NCBI RefSeq assembly: GCF_051668705.1
Contig: NZ_CP196351.1
Span: 620,001 to 684,000 of the forward strand
Direction of reading: 5' to 3'
Length of the DNA: 64,000 nucleotides
Source of the DNA: Alterisphingorhabdus sp051668705
GTDB taxonomy: Bacteria; Pseudomonadota; Alphaproteobacteria; Sphingomonadales; Sphingomonadaceae
Shown in pieces: positions 1 through 7,985 of the stretch. The notes beneath the pieces are model-generated. The model was not told the DNA's origin. It saw only the letters and a list, made by a program, of their open reading frames with translations, and made no database searches. Both the position numbers and the translations under genes were made by a program. Within the stretch, counting starts at the first letter, position 1, and each line of letters begins with the position of its first letter.

Positions 1-2
1 GC

Positions 3-182
3 TGGTTTCTGGTCACGGATGAACCTCAAAGCAGGGATGGACAAGACGAAGCGCAGTCTGCCGATGCAAGCGGCCGCAGCAAAAGATCAGAATTTTTCAA
101 TCTCCAACCAAATGTTATTGATACAGATAACGCCCCTGATGAAACGCTGACACCTGATGAGAAAGAGGACGATAATGGCTAG
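3..182 (+). CDS. C-terminal end of an unknown protein (partial)
   Basis: The frame is open from the window edge to a TAG at 180-182, leaving about 59 C-terminal residues. The tail is strongly acidic and hydrophilic (ends DEKEDDNG). The stop overlaps the start of the next gene by 8 bases (ATGGCTAG, 175-182), which argues for a real, translationally coupled gene in the same operon as the CoA-transferase. I cannot name it: the visible part has no recognisable domain, and the body lies outside the window. It does not resemble a CoA-transferase A subunit end, so the partner subunit must lie further upstream. Confidence 0.6.
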   Translation, partial: WFLVTDEPQSRDGQDEAQSADASGRSKRSEFFNLQPNVIDTDNAPDETLTPDEKEDDNG

Positions 183-831
183 TGACACCCCCGGCTGGGA
201 CCGCAACCAAATGGCAGCACGCGCAGCGCAGGAGCTGCAAGATGGCTATTATGTCAATCTGGGCATTGGTATCCCCACGCTCGTTGCCAATCATATTCCT
301 GATGGTGTTGAAGTGACATTACAAAGTGAAAATGGCATGCTGGGCATTGGGCCTTTCCCGATAGATGGAGAGGAAGATCCCGATCTGATCAATGCTGGCA
401 AACAGACAATCAGTGAATTGCCGCAATCGGTATATTTCAGCTCATCAGATAGTTTTGCCATGATCCGCGGCGGGCATATTGATTTGACCGTATTGGGCGC
501 AATGGAAGTTGCGGAAAATGGCGATATCGCCAATTGGATGATCCCGGGTAAAATGATCAAAGGCATGGGCGGCGCGATGGACTTGGTTGCTGGCGTTAAG
601 AAAATTATCGTGGTGATGGACCATAATGCCAAAAATGGCAGCGCCAAATTTATTCCCGAATGCACATTGCCGCTAACTGGCAAGAATGTCGTGGACATGA
701 TTATCACCAATTTGGGCGTTTTCCACCGCCCTGATCATGACAGCACATTCCGGCTTATTGAGCTTGCACCGAGCGTTACAGCTGATGACGTGGCTGCCAA
801 AACCACTGCCCGGTTTGATATCGCGATATGA
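175..831 (+). CDS. scoB: 3-oxoacid CoA-transferase, subunit B
   Basis: Beta subunit of a class I 3-oxoacid (acetoacetyl/succinyl) CoA-transferase, which moves CoA between an acyl donor and a 3-oxo acid in ketone-body or 3-oxoadipate metabolism. Visible family marks are the GIGIPTLVANHI opening, the SENGMLG motif whose Glu is the covalent catalytic residue, and GGHIDLTVLGAMEV in the middle. Length (218 aa) is normal for the separate B subunit. I start it at 175, not at the in-frame ATG 157, because AGAGGA at 165-170 is correctly spaced from 175. It overlaps the preceding acidic gene; the A subunit is not in the window. Exact acyl specificity cannot be read. Confidence 0.9.
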   Translation: MASDTPGWDRNQMAARAAQELQDGYYVNLGIGIPTLVANHIPDGVEVTLQSENGMLGIGPFPIDGEEDPDLINAGKQTISELPQSVYFSSSDSFAMIRGGHIDLTVLGAMEVAENGDIANWMIPGKMIKGMGGAMDLVAGVKKIIVVMDHNAKNGSAKFIPECTLPLTGKNVVDMIITNLGVFHRPDHDSTFRLIELAPSVTADDVAAKTTARFDIAI

Positions 832-978
832 CAAATTCGACCGGTCGTTTATCGGTATCTGGAAAAGCTGGGCTTATCTTCAAATGGAGACGCTTTGAAT
901 ATCGAGTTGGGCTGGAGTTAAGAGCGCTACTTAGAGCCAGAGAGCCTATAAGGCGTTCTAATCTACGCTGTTTATCAT

Positions 979-997
979 GCCTGATAAAATATCAGGC
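979..997. other. short hairpin between convergent genes
   Basis: GCCTGATA (979-986) and TATCAGGC (990-997) form a perfect 8-bp stem around an AAA loop. It overlaps the stop codon of the chemotaxis receptor gene read from the minus strand and lies beyond the CoA-transferase gene. Neither side has a clear T-run, so it may be a weak bidirectional terminator or 3'-end stabiliser only. Confidence 0.4.
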
Positions 998-2773
998 GCT
1001 GCGCACGTTTTTCAAAAACTCTCCGGCCTGATGCCGCAAAAGATCCGCCTGCTTATCCAATTGATTGGCAGAATTGACGACTTGTTGCGCAGTGTCGCCT
1101 GTTTTAGCCGACATCTCGCTTACCAGATGGACATTATGGCTCACCGCTTCGGTATTTTGTGCCGCAATATCGATGCTATAGCCCATATCCTGACCGGCAG
1201 CGGATTGTTGATCGACCGCAGTCGCTATGGAAAGGGCGGTTAATTCCAGCTCGTTGATCTCACCAACAATCTCTTTCAACGCGCCTACGCCAGCAGAAGA
1301 ACTGCTCTGAATGGCTTTAATTTGCTGGTCGATCTCTTGGGTTGCCCGGCTGGTTTGTTCGGCCAAATCTTTTACTTCAGATGCCACAACGGCAAAGCCT
1401 TTGCCTGCTTCGCCGCTACGTGCGGCTTCGATTGCGGCATTAAGGGCAAGCATATTTGTCCGCTTGGCAATGTTGGAAATCATTTCGGCAATACCGCCAA
1501 CATGCGATGCCGTTTCATCCAATGCCAAAATTGTATGATTGGCGCGCTCGGCTACATCATTCGCGCTTCGGGCGCGTTCTGCAGATACTTTGGCTTTGTT
1601 GCTGATTTCATTTATCGACATCATAAATTCGTCACTGGCAGCCGCAGCACCCGTAACCCCGCTTGAAGCCTCTTTCAGGCGTTCTGCTGCTAATTTACTC
1701 TCGTCCGAAGAGCGCTGTGTATTGTCGGCCATCACCGTTGCAGCCGATTGTAGCTGCCTAGTGGCCTGACTGACCTCATTGGCAACATTGCCCACTGTTT
1801 GCTCAAATTTATCGGCAAGCATTTGCAGTGTGCGCGCCTGATTTGTGCGTTCTTGTTGAAGGTCTTTTTGTGCCTGTAATTCCGCAGTGGCTTTGGTTGC
1901 TATTTCTTGCTGTACCTCAATCAATTTGACGGAACGTTCCTGCAACATGCTGAGTGAACGGGCCATGGCGCCAATCTCATCCCCCCGTTCTGTCTCTGGT
2001 ATATCCTGTCCGGTTTCGCCTTCGACCAGTCTTAAGCTGACATCGCTAATATGGCTGATCGGCAGTAGAATATGTTTTGCGATGAAATTCTGTCCTACCA
2101 GGACCAGCGCCAGAGCGAATATGGCGATCACAATCATTATGATGATGAGCAGCTGGATTTCCCACACTCCGGTCGTTGATATTTCTTCGACACGCCGTGA
2201 TGCATTATCGCCCAGGGCTTGAATTTTGTGAATGACAGTATCTATCGCATCATAGCGTGGCCCTAAAAAGCTCTCTTGCTCAACAATATCGCGTGGTGCA
2301 CTTTTGACTTCTATCAAGCTTTGCTCAATGCCTTGCAGACCGGTTTGAATATCATCAATAGCGATGATGTAAGCCGTATCGACTGATATTGCGGCTGCCT
2401 CTAACTGGGATGCTAGGTTAATTGTCTCGCGCGCCTGAGAGATTGATAAATCGATTATTTCTGCATCAAATCCCCGTGCGCGATACGCGCCCATATTGTC
2501 TTTGGATTCATGGATGAGCTGGTCAGTCTTCGCAATAAGAAAGGCAAATTCTGTTAAATCTGCGGTTCTGCTGACACGCTGTTCGGTGCGTATAAAGCCC
2601 AAAGCTGCGGCAAGACCCAGCAAGATGACCAACAAGGCCGAAAGGCGAAAGATTCTGCTAGACCTAACTGAGATTGATTGTCCGGCTATAGCAGAGAAAG
2701 CTCCCAACATTCTTTTAAAGAAAGCTGGTTTTTGATCTGTTTGGTACAAATCTATTTCATGCCCCTGCATCAT
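992..2773 (-). CDS. methyl-accepting chemotaxis protein
   Basis: Inner-membrane chemoreceptor that signals to CheA/CheW. Order: short N-terminal tail, first membrane segment (LSALLVILLGLAAALGF), a periplasmic helical domain of about 140 residues, second membrane segment (LLIIIMIVIAIFALALVLVG), HAMP domain, then a long coiled coil. The highly conserved signalling tip is present (ALNAAIEAARSGEAGKGFAVVASEV). The protein has no C-terminal CheR-tethering pentapeptide. Start: GTG at 2794 is possible, but GAGGAC lies just before the ATG pair at 2773/2770, so I prefer 2773. It stands alone with no che genes nearby; the ligand is unknown. Confidence 0.93.
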   Translation of the reverse strand: MMQGHEIDLYQTDQKPAFFKRMLGAFSAIAGQSISVRSSRIFRLSALLVILLGLAAALGFIRTEQRVSRTADLTEFAFLIAKTDQLIHESKDNMGAYRARGFDAEIIDLSISQARETINLASQLEAAAISVDTAYIIAIDDIQTGLQGIEQSLIEVKSAPRDIVEQESFLGPRYDAIDTVIHKIQALGDNASRRVEEISTTGVWEIQLLIIIMIVIAIFALALVLVGQNFIAKHILLPISHISDVSLRLVEGETGQDIPETERGDEIGAMARSLSMLQERSVKLIEVQQEIATKATAELQAQKDLQQERTNQARTLQMLADKFEQTVGNVANEVSQATRQLQSAATVMADNTQRSSDESKLAAERLKEASSGVTGAAAASDEFMMSINEISNKAKVSAERARSANDVAERANHTILALDETASHVGGIAEMISNIAKRTNMLALNAAIEAARSGEAGKGFAVVASEVKDLAEQTSRATQEIDQQIKAIQSSSSAGVGALKEIVGEINELELTALSIATAVDQQSAAGQDMGYSIDIAAQNTEAVSHNVHLVSEMSAKTGDTAQQVVNSANQLDKQADLLRHQAGEFLKNVRSA

Positions 2774-3108
2774 TACGTCCTCGTTCCCACTCACCCATTA
2801 CCGATATGGCGCTTGCAGCCTGTCCAAATTCATATCTGGATAGTCTGTGCTTAGAAACCAAAGTCTAAAACATAGTTAATATTTCTTAGCTTGAACTGAT
2901 ATTGGTACGATCCATATGGATGATTTCTGCAAAAACTGATCGCACTTTGTAGTGACGATGTTTCGAACGATGAGCCAAATTTACGGCGAATCTAAAATTA
3001 AAAAATTAGATAACTCTGATCAATAAAAACATATTTTTTACAGCATCCGAGCCACTATATTCTTACTATAAAAAAATAAAACTCTCTCGAATGAAAAAGG
3101 CTTATGTC
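2774..3108. other. AT-rich intergenic region between MCP gene and dps
   Basis: A divergent promoter region without a gene. It holds a perfect 12-bp palindrome ATCCATATGGAT (2910-2921) and an inverted repeat ATCTAA / TTAGAT (2990-2995 and 3006-3011). It becomes very A/T rich toward dps. I found no clear sigma-factor hexamers and no GGAAC-type EcfG promoter. Either palindrome could be an operator; this is inference only. Confidence 0.35.
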
Positions 3109-3579
3109 ATGCACACGACAAAAAATATGCTTCCTGATAACAGTCGCCGAGCGGTAATCGACATTCTGCAAACGCACTTGGCAGCCAGTCTTGATCTGGC
3201 GAGTCAAGCCAAACAGGCGCATTGGAATATTAAAGGCACCAGCTTTATTGCGCTGCATGAACTGTTTGACACTATTCACACTGAGACGATGGGTCAGGCG
3301 GATATGTTGGCAGAGAGGCTCGTAACCTTAGGTGGCCAGACAAAGGCGACAATCCGCGCCGCAGCCGCGCAGACTGGCCTTACCGAATATCCTCTGGACG
3401 CTAGCGATCAGGCGGAGCATGTGGAGGCATTGTCATCTGCTTTGGCTGAATTTGGCGGCGCTGTTAGAAAAGCAATTGGTGAAGCGGAAGATATTGGTGA
3501 TGCCGTCACAGCTGATCTGCTAACAGAGATTACACGTGCGGTTGACAAGTCATTATGGTTTGTTGAGGCACATCGTTAG
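3109..3579 (+). CDS. dps: Dps-family DNA-protecting ferritin
   Basis: Starvation/oxidative-stress miniferritin that forms a dodecamer, oxidises Fe(II) with peroxide and coats DNA. The ferroxidase residues are visible in the family pattern: His in KQAHWNIKG and the His, Asp and Asp/Glu spacing in LHELFDTIHTE...DMLAERL. It also has the typical C-terminal helix ending DKSLWFVEAH. Length (156 aa) is normal. I take ATG 3109, not ATG 3091, because AAAAAGG (3094-3100) is a good ribosome site 8 bases before 3109. It has its own AT-rich upstream region and is probably monocistronic. Confidence 0.92.
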   Translation: MHTTKNMLPDNSRRAVIDILQTHLAASLDLASQAKQAHWNIKGTSFIALHELFDTIHTETMGQADMLAERLVTLGGQTKATIRAAAAQTGLTEYPLDASDQAEHVEALSSALAEFGGAVRKAIGEAEDIGDAVTADLLTEITRAVDKSLWFVEAHR

Positions 3580-3605
3580 GCCTTTTCAAACTTGAATAGC
3601 GAGCA

Positions 3606-4469
3606 TTACCTATCTTCGGTAAGTCTGCCATAAAGTTCTGGCCGGCGATCACGGAAAAAGCCCATGCCCGCGCGGAACAGACGTGCGGCCTCTAGGTCAA
3701 TGCTTGCTATTAATATACCATCTTCATTATCGCCATATTCGGCGATCAGATCACCACGCTCATTGGTGATAAAGCTATGACCATAATAGCTTTGATGATT
3801 GCCCGCAGCATCGGTCTCACGCCCAACACGGTTGCTGGCAATTACCGGCATGGCATTGGCCGCAGCGTGGCCCTGCATCACACGCCGCCACATATCGGCG
3901 GTGTTGAGCGCTGCATCATAGGGTTCTGAGCCAATGGCCGTGGGGTAGAGCAGCAATTCGGCGCCCATGAGGGCCATTGCGCGGGCACATTCCGGATACC
4001 ATTGGTCCCAGCAAATACCGACGCCGATGCGAGTGCCTTTTACATCCCAGACTTTGAAACCGCTATTGCCAGGACGGAAATAAAATTTCTCTTCATAGCC
4101 CGGCCCATCAGGGATATGGCTTTTGCGATAAACGCCCAGTATTTCGCCATTATCATCAATCATCGCCAGAGAATTATAATGGTGATGGCCATCGCGTTCA
4201 AAAAAGCTGGTGGGGATGGCTACCTTGAGTTGTTTTGCCAGCTTTTGCATGGCGCGCACCGAAGGATGATCTGCGGTCGGTGCAGCCAGAGCAAAAAGTG
4301 CTTCATCTTCAATGGTGCAAAAATAAGGGCCACTGAACAATTCAGGTGGCAAAATTATCTCTGCGCCTCTTTCCGCAGCCGCAACCACCATATCGCTGAC
4401 AGCAGCAATATTCTGCACAGAGCCGCCCGCAAGTGGCAATTGCATCGCAGCTATGGTGATTGCATGCAT
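3606..4469 (-). CDS. aguB: N-carbamoylputrescine amidase
   Basis: Nitrilase-superfamily hydrolase converting N-carbamoylputrescine to putrescine, CO2 and ammonia, the last step of the agmatine route to putrescine. The catalytic triad is visible: Glu in LPPELFSGPYF, Lys in GVYRKSHIPDG and Cys in GICWDQWYPE. The PDGPGYEEKFYFRPG stretch is typical of AguB rather than of other nitrilases. Length 287 aa matches the family. It starts 18 bases after the stop of the upstream methyltransferase-fold gene, so it should be last in a minus-strand operon that begins with aguA. A small hairpin sits in the short gap before it. Confidence 0.93.
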   Translation of the reverse strand: MHAITIAAMQLPLAGGSVQNIAAVSDMVVAAAERGAEIILPPELFSGPYFCTIEDEALFALAAPTADHPSVRAMQKLAKQLKVAIPTSFFERDGHHHYNSLAMIDDNGEILGVYRKSHIPDGPGYEEKFYFRPGNSGFKVWDVKGTRIGVGICWDQWYPECARAMALMGAELLLYPTAIGSEPYDAALNTADMWRRVMQGHAAANAMPVIASNRVGRETDAAGNHQSYYGHSFITNERGDLIAEYGDNEDGILIASIDLEAARLFRAGMGFFRDRRPELYGRLTEDR

Positions 4470-4474
4470 GGGTA

Positions 4475-4490
4475 TAAACCTATGGGTTTA
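4475..4490 (-). promoter_or_regulatory. intercistronic hairpin before aguB
   Basis: TAAACC and GGTTTA pair with a four-base loop in the short gap before aguB. The hairpin includes the stop codon of the preceding gene and part of the only plausible ribosome-binding sequence (AGG). It could couple aguB translation to ribosomes finishing the upstream gene. Seen in sequence; function is inference. Confidence 0.3.
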
Positions 4491-5372
4491 TTCGGCTGCG
4501 TCGCCTTGTTCTGCCAATTTGAAGAGCAAAGTCATACGGTCACTCTCGCCAATCGCGTCATATTTTTCTTTGCTATCCTCGCCTTCGGCATAGTTAGGGG
4601 GCAAAGTCCACACACCATTTTCATAGTCGGTGGTGTCATTAGGGTTGGCATTAACTTCGCTCTCAGCGACCAGTTCAAAACCGTGCTTTTCCATAAAGGC
4701 AACAAGTGCAGCCTGTTTTATATAACCTTTATTGCCATCGGCACTTTCATCCGAAGCATCAGCTTTTGCACGGTGCTGAACGATACCGATCATGCCGTCC
4801 GGCTTCAGCGCCGATTTCATCGCTTCGATTTCAGCATCGGCAATGCCCCAGCGCAGCAGATTGTGCATCATTCTGAAAATCACAACGCGATCAACCTTAC
4901 CGTTAAGATCATCAGGCAAAGCATTGGAGAAATAGAAAGGGAGTTTTTCAGCTGGAATGCCTATGCTTTCACTTTGTGTCTCGGCAAAAGCCTCACCGCT
5001 GGCGCGCACACGTTCAACAAATTCAGGGCCAATACTGGCTGCTGCTTCCGGTGGGAAGCCTACGCCGATATAATTGCCGTTTTCAGCCAAATAGGGGGCC
5101 AATATACGGGTGTACCAACCGCCACCTGGCGCATAATCAATCACTGTTTGGTCAGGCTTTACATCAAAGAAGTTCAGCGTTTGCTTTGGGTTACGGAAGG
5201 TATCACGCGCACGATCATCTGCGCGAAGGTCCGCCGCCAAAACGCTATCCAATGCGGCTATATGCGCGGCCTCTTCTTTTGCAATGTCGTTTCCGTCTTC
5301 TGAAACATCAACCGGTGTACATGCCATCAGGCTGGTCGCGGTCAATAGTGCCAATAAAGCTGCTTTGGTCAT
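4488..5372 (-). CDS. exported (lipoprotein) class I methyltransferase-fold protein, copy 1
   Basis: A Rossmann-fold protein of the predicted-methyltransferase type (COG4798-like). SAM motif I is seen as VIDYAPGGGWYTRILAPYL. Later blocks are VDRVVIFRMMHNLLRW and GMIGIVQHRAKADA. The N terminus is a lipoprotein signal with lipobox LMAC, so the mature protein should be lipid-anchored outside the cytoplasm. I prefer ATG 5372 (GAAAGA six bases before it) over 5378 and 5393. It is a clear paralogue of the next gene upstream: the NFF-VKP and YAPGGGWYTR blocks are shared. A methyltransferase outside the cytoplasm would lack SAM, so the true ligand or reaction is uncertain. Confidence 0.8.
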   Translation of the reverse strand: MTKAALLALLTATSLMACTPVDVSEDGNDIAKEEAAHIAALDSVLAADLRADDRARDTFRNPKQTLNFFDVKPDQTVIDYAPGGGWYTRILAPYLAENGNYIGVGFPPEAAASIGPEFVERVRASGEAFAETQSESIGIPAEKLPFYFSNALPDDLNGKVDRVVIFRMMHNLLRWGIADAEIEAMKSALKPDGMIGIVQHRAKADASDESADGNKGYIKQAALVAFMEKHGFELVAESEVNANPNDTTDYENGVWTLPPNYAEGEDSKEKYDAIGESDRMTLLFKLAEQGDAAE

Positions 5373-5425
5373 ATTCATTCTTTCATTGAGCATAGTTCGA
5401 TTTGGGGGAGGTTTGAGGGCGATGC

Positions 5426-6253
5426 TTAGTTCGCTTTGCGGAAGAGCAGGGTCATGCGGTCGCTTTCGCCAATCGCTTCATATTGCGCGCGGTTCTCATC
5501 ACCATAACGCAAAATTGGCGGCAATGTCCAAACACCGCCATCCCAATTGGCGGGGTCTTTTGGGTTGGCATTGACTTCGGACGTACCAACCAGTTCAAAG
5601 CCGTGCAGTTCAAACAAAGCGATGACTTGTGTTTGTTTGAGATAACCGCGGGTACCATGGCTTATTTCCCACGGGGCATCGGCTTTGGCGCGATGTTGCA
5701 CCACACCCACCATGCCGTCATCCTTTAGCAGTCCGCGCACTGCGCGCAGTTCAGCATCGGCACGATTGCCATTCAGCAACCCGTGCATAGAACGGAAGAT
5801 CACAACGCGGTCGACTTGACCGGCAACATCTTCTGGAACTTCATCACTTTCAAATGCAGTGATTTTTTCAACTGGCATCCCGGTCCATTCGGCTGCTGCT
5901 TCTGGGAAGCGCTCAGTCCAGCCTTTGGTCCGTGCTTCGCTGGCGCGGTCACGATAGATGCGGGCATCACTGTCACCATTCATAGCCAGATAGCGCCCGC
6001 TTGACGCGAGATAAGGCACCAATAGCCGCGTGTACCAACCGCCACCGGGCGCATATTCCACCACAGTATGTTCTGGCTTAACCTGAAAAAAGTTGAGCGT
6101 CTCGGCCGGATGACGGAAAGCGTCACGCGCACGGTCTTCATCGCGCGTTTCCGATGCCAAGGCCGTCTCAAGGGCTGAATTTGCATTTTGGGCCAGAACG
6201 GGTGCGGCAACGATAACAGCAGCGCCGGTTAGAAGGGCGATAAGTGATTTCAT
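5426..6253 (-). CDS. exported class I methyltransferase-fold protein, copy 2
   Basis: Paralogue of the downstream lipoprotein gene, with the same blocks: NFFQVKPEHTVVEYAPGGGW, VDRVVIFRSMHGLLNG and GMVGVVQHRAKADAP. It has a classic cleavable signal peptide (MKSLIALLTGAAVIVAAPVLA, then QNANS) rather than a lipobox, so the two copies differ in anchoring. I start it at 6253 because AAAGGA is correctly spaced there; the longer in-frame start at 6319 adds residues in front of the signal peptide. It lies between the glutamate-synthase-like gene and copy 1 in one minus-strand run. Function of the family is unknown to me; SAM binding is inferred from the fold motif only. Confidence 0.8.
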   Translation of the reverse strand: MKSLIALLTGAAVIVAAPVLAQNANSALETALASETRDEDRARDAFRHPAETLNFFQVKPEHTVVEYAPGGGWYTRLLVPYLASSGRYLAMNGDSDARIYRDRASEARTKGWTERFPEAAAEWTGMPVEKITAFESDEVPEDVAGQVDRVVIFRSMHGLLNGNRADAELRAVRGLLKDDGMVGVVQHRAKADAPWEISHGTRGYLKQTQVIALFELHGFELVGTSEVNANPKDPANWDGGVWTLPPILRYGDENRAQYEAIGESDRMTLLFRKAN

Positions 6254-6350
6254 CAGAAATGTCCTTTTACGCAGGGGAAGGTTAAGTGCCTCTATAAGCG
6301 CAAAACCGCTCGCGCTCAAATAGCAATATGCATATCAATAGGCACTAATA

Positions 6351-7868
6351 TCATTCTGCTGCTTGATTGACATATTCGGGCAAAGGCTCGGGGCGCGGAT
6401 AAAGCTCATCCATAGGCACTGATCTGCCGTTAGTCTGAACGATACGCACATGTTTGCGGCGTAATTTGCGCGGCTCATCTACGCCGCAGCTATGCGCGAT
6501 TGTTTCAACCTCATGCACCAGATTTTTGCAGTAATTGGCCACTTTTACTTTTTTGTCCTGTGGGTCCAGACCGCGCTGCAGTCGTGGATCGTGGGTCGTA
6601 ATGCCGGTCGGGCATGTGTTTTTGTTGCATTTCAGCGCCTGAATACATCCCAATGAGAACATGAACCCGCGAGCACTGACCACAAAGTCGGCACCGGTAC
6701 ATAAAGTCCATGCCACATCCGCAGGGGTGATGCGCTTACCAGAAGCAATGATTTTGATCCGGTCGCGTAATCCATAGCGGTGGAATATGTCTGACAACAT
6801 GGGCAGGCTTTCATCAATCTGTAGACCGACATTGTCCATCAAAGGCATGGGTGCGGCGCCTGTGCCGCCATCACCGCTGTCTAATGTAAAGAAATCGGGC
6901 GCTGATTCTATACCGCGCTTATGTATGGCTTCGCACAGGTCTTCGATCCAGCCATAGGCCCCTAGAACGGCCTTTACACCGGTTGGTTTGCCCGTGATTT
7001 TGCGAACATGGGCGATGAAGTCCAGCAAATCGTCTATACTGTCAATTTCAGGGTGGCGATTGGGTGAGATGGAGGATTCACCTTCTGTAATCCCGCGGAC
7101 TTCGGCGATGATTTTCGTCACTTTTGCACCGGGTAGTATTCCACCCTTGCCGGGCTTTGCGCCTTGCGACAATTTTATCTCGAACATGCGTACTTGCTTA
7201 TGATCCGCCACTTTGCGTAGTTTATCGTCATTCAGCGATCCATCATCATTACGGACGCCATATTTGGCTGTACCGATTTGAAAGACAATGTCGCACCCGC
7301 CTTCAAGATGATAGGGGGAGAGTGCACCTTCGCCAGTGTTCATCCAGCATCCGGCCATTTTTGCGCCATGTGCCAAAGCCTGCACAGCAGGGACCGAGAG
7401 CGCGCCAAAGCTCATGCCAGAAATATTGAACAGGCTGGGCGCTTCATAAGGTTTTGCGCAATATGGCCCTATGGTCATCTTCGACGTTTTTGCGGCATCC
7501 TGTTCAAGAGTGGGGAAGGGGCAGTTAACAAAAATCGGCGTGCCAATTGGGTCAAGATTTTTGGTGGAGCCAAAGGCAACAGTATTGCTTTCGCCTTTTG
7601 CAGCGCGAGCAACCCAGTCACGCTCTGCGCGATTAAATGGCATTTCTTCGCGGTCCATAGCGAAAAAATATTGCCGGAAAAACTCGCCCAGTTCGGAGAA
7701 GATTTTGCGGAACCGTCCTATGACCGGATAGTTGCGACGAACTGCATCCTGATTTTGTGTGATATCAATGATGAACATCACCACAATCGCAATCAGGGCC
7801 AAGCCAATCGCAAAAACAAACATATAGGTTAGCGTGCTAAGAACGCTGAGAATATTACTGGCCATCAA
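6351..7868 (-). CDS. FMN-binding glutamate-synthase-family protein, membrane-anchored
   Basis: A single-domain relative of the GltB FMN/3Fe-4S synthase domain. One N-terminal membrane helix (about residues 10-33) is followed by the TIM-barrel domain (about 130-480). Visible marks are SQGAKPGKGGILPGAKV, DSGDGGTGAAPM, the flavin-binding IIASGKRITPADVAWTLCTG, and a Cys-x5-Cys-x4-Cys 3Fe-4S cluster (CIQALKCNKNTC). It lacks the glutaminase domain of GltB, so ammonia would have to come from elsewhere. Physiological reactions of such stand-alone proteins are mostly unproven. It sits between aguA and the methyltransferase pair; AguA and AguB both release ammonia, which makes a nitrogen role possible (inference). 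Confidence 0.85.
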   Translation of the reverse strand: MMASNILSVLSTLTYMFVFAIGLALIAIVVMFIIDITQNQDAVRRNYPVIGRFRKIFSELGEFFRQYFFAMDREEMPFNRAERDWVARAAKGESNTVAFGSTKNLDPIGTPIFVNCPFPTLEQDAAKTSKMTIGPYCAKPYEAPSLFNISGMSFGALSVPAVQALAHGAKMAGCWMNTGEGALSPYHLEGGCDIVFQIGTAKYGVRNDDGSLNDDKLRKVADHKQVRMFEIKLSQGAKPGKGGILPGAKVTKIIAEVRGITEGESSISPNRHPEIDSIDDLLDFIAHVRKITGKPTGVKAVLGAYGWIEDLCEAIHKRGIESAPDFFTLDSGDGGTGAAPMPLMDNVGLQIDESLPMLSDIFHRYGLRDRIKIIASGKRITPADVAWTLCTGADFVVSARGFMFSLGCIQALKCNKNTCPTGITTHDPRLQRGLDPQDKKVKVANYCKNLVHEVETIAHSCGVDEPRKLRRKHVRIVQTNGRSVPMDELYPRPEPLPEYVNQAAE

Positions 7869-7985
7869 TTTTCCTTATTAGGTTTGTAGCTCGAAAGGAT
7901 ATTTGCATTAATGCGATAGACTGTTGCTGCACCCTAGGTCCAATATTGTTGCGTAATCAAAACTATCACTCTTTGTTATGCCATA

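Noticed and set aside
828..1031. Small frame after the CoA-transferase gene
   Set aside because: Starts inside that gene, overlaps the chemoreceptor gene tail-on, and its basic composition looks random.
4002..5303. Long plus-strand open frame (433 codons) over aguB and the methyltransferase-fold gene
   Set aside because: It is antisense to two genes with clear family motifs, and its own translation has no recognisable domain.
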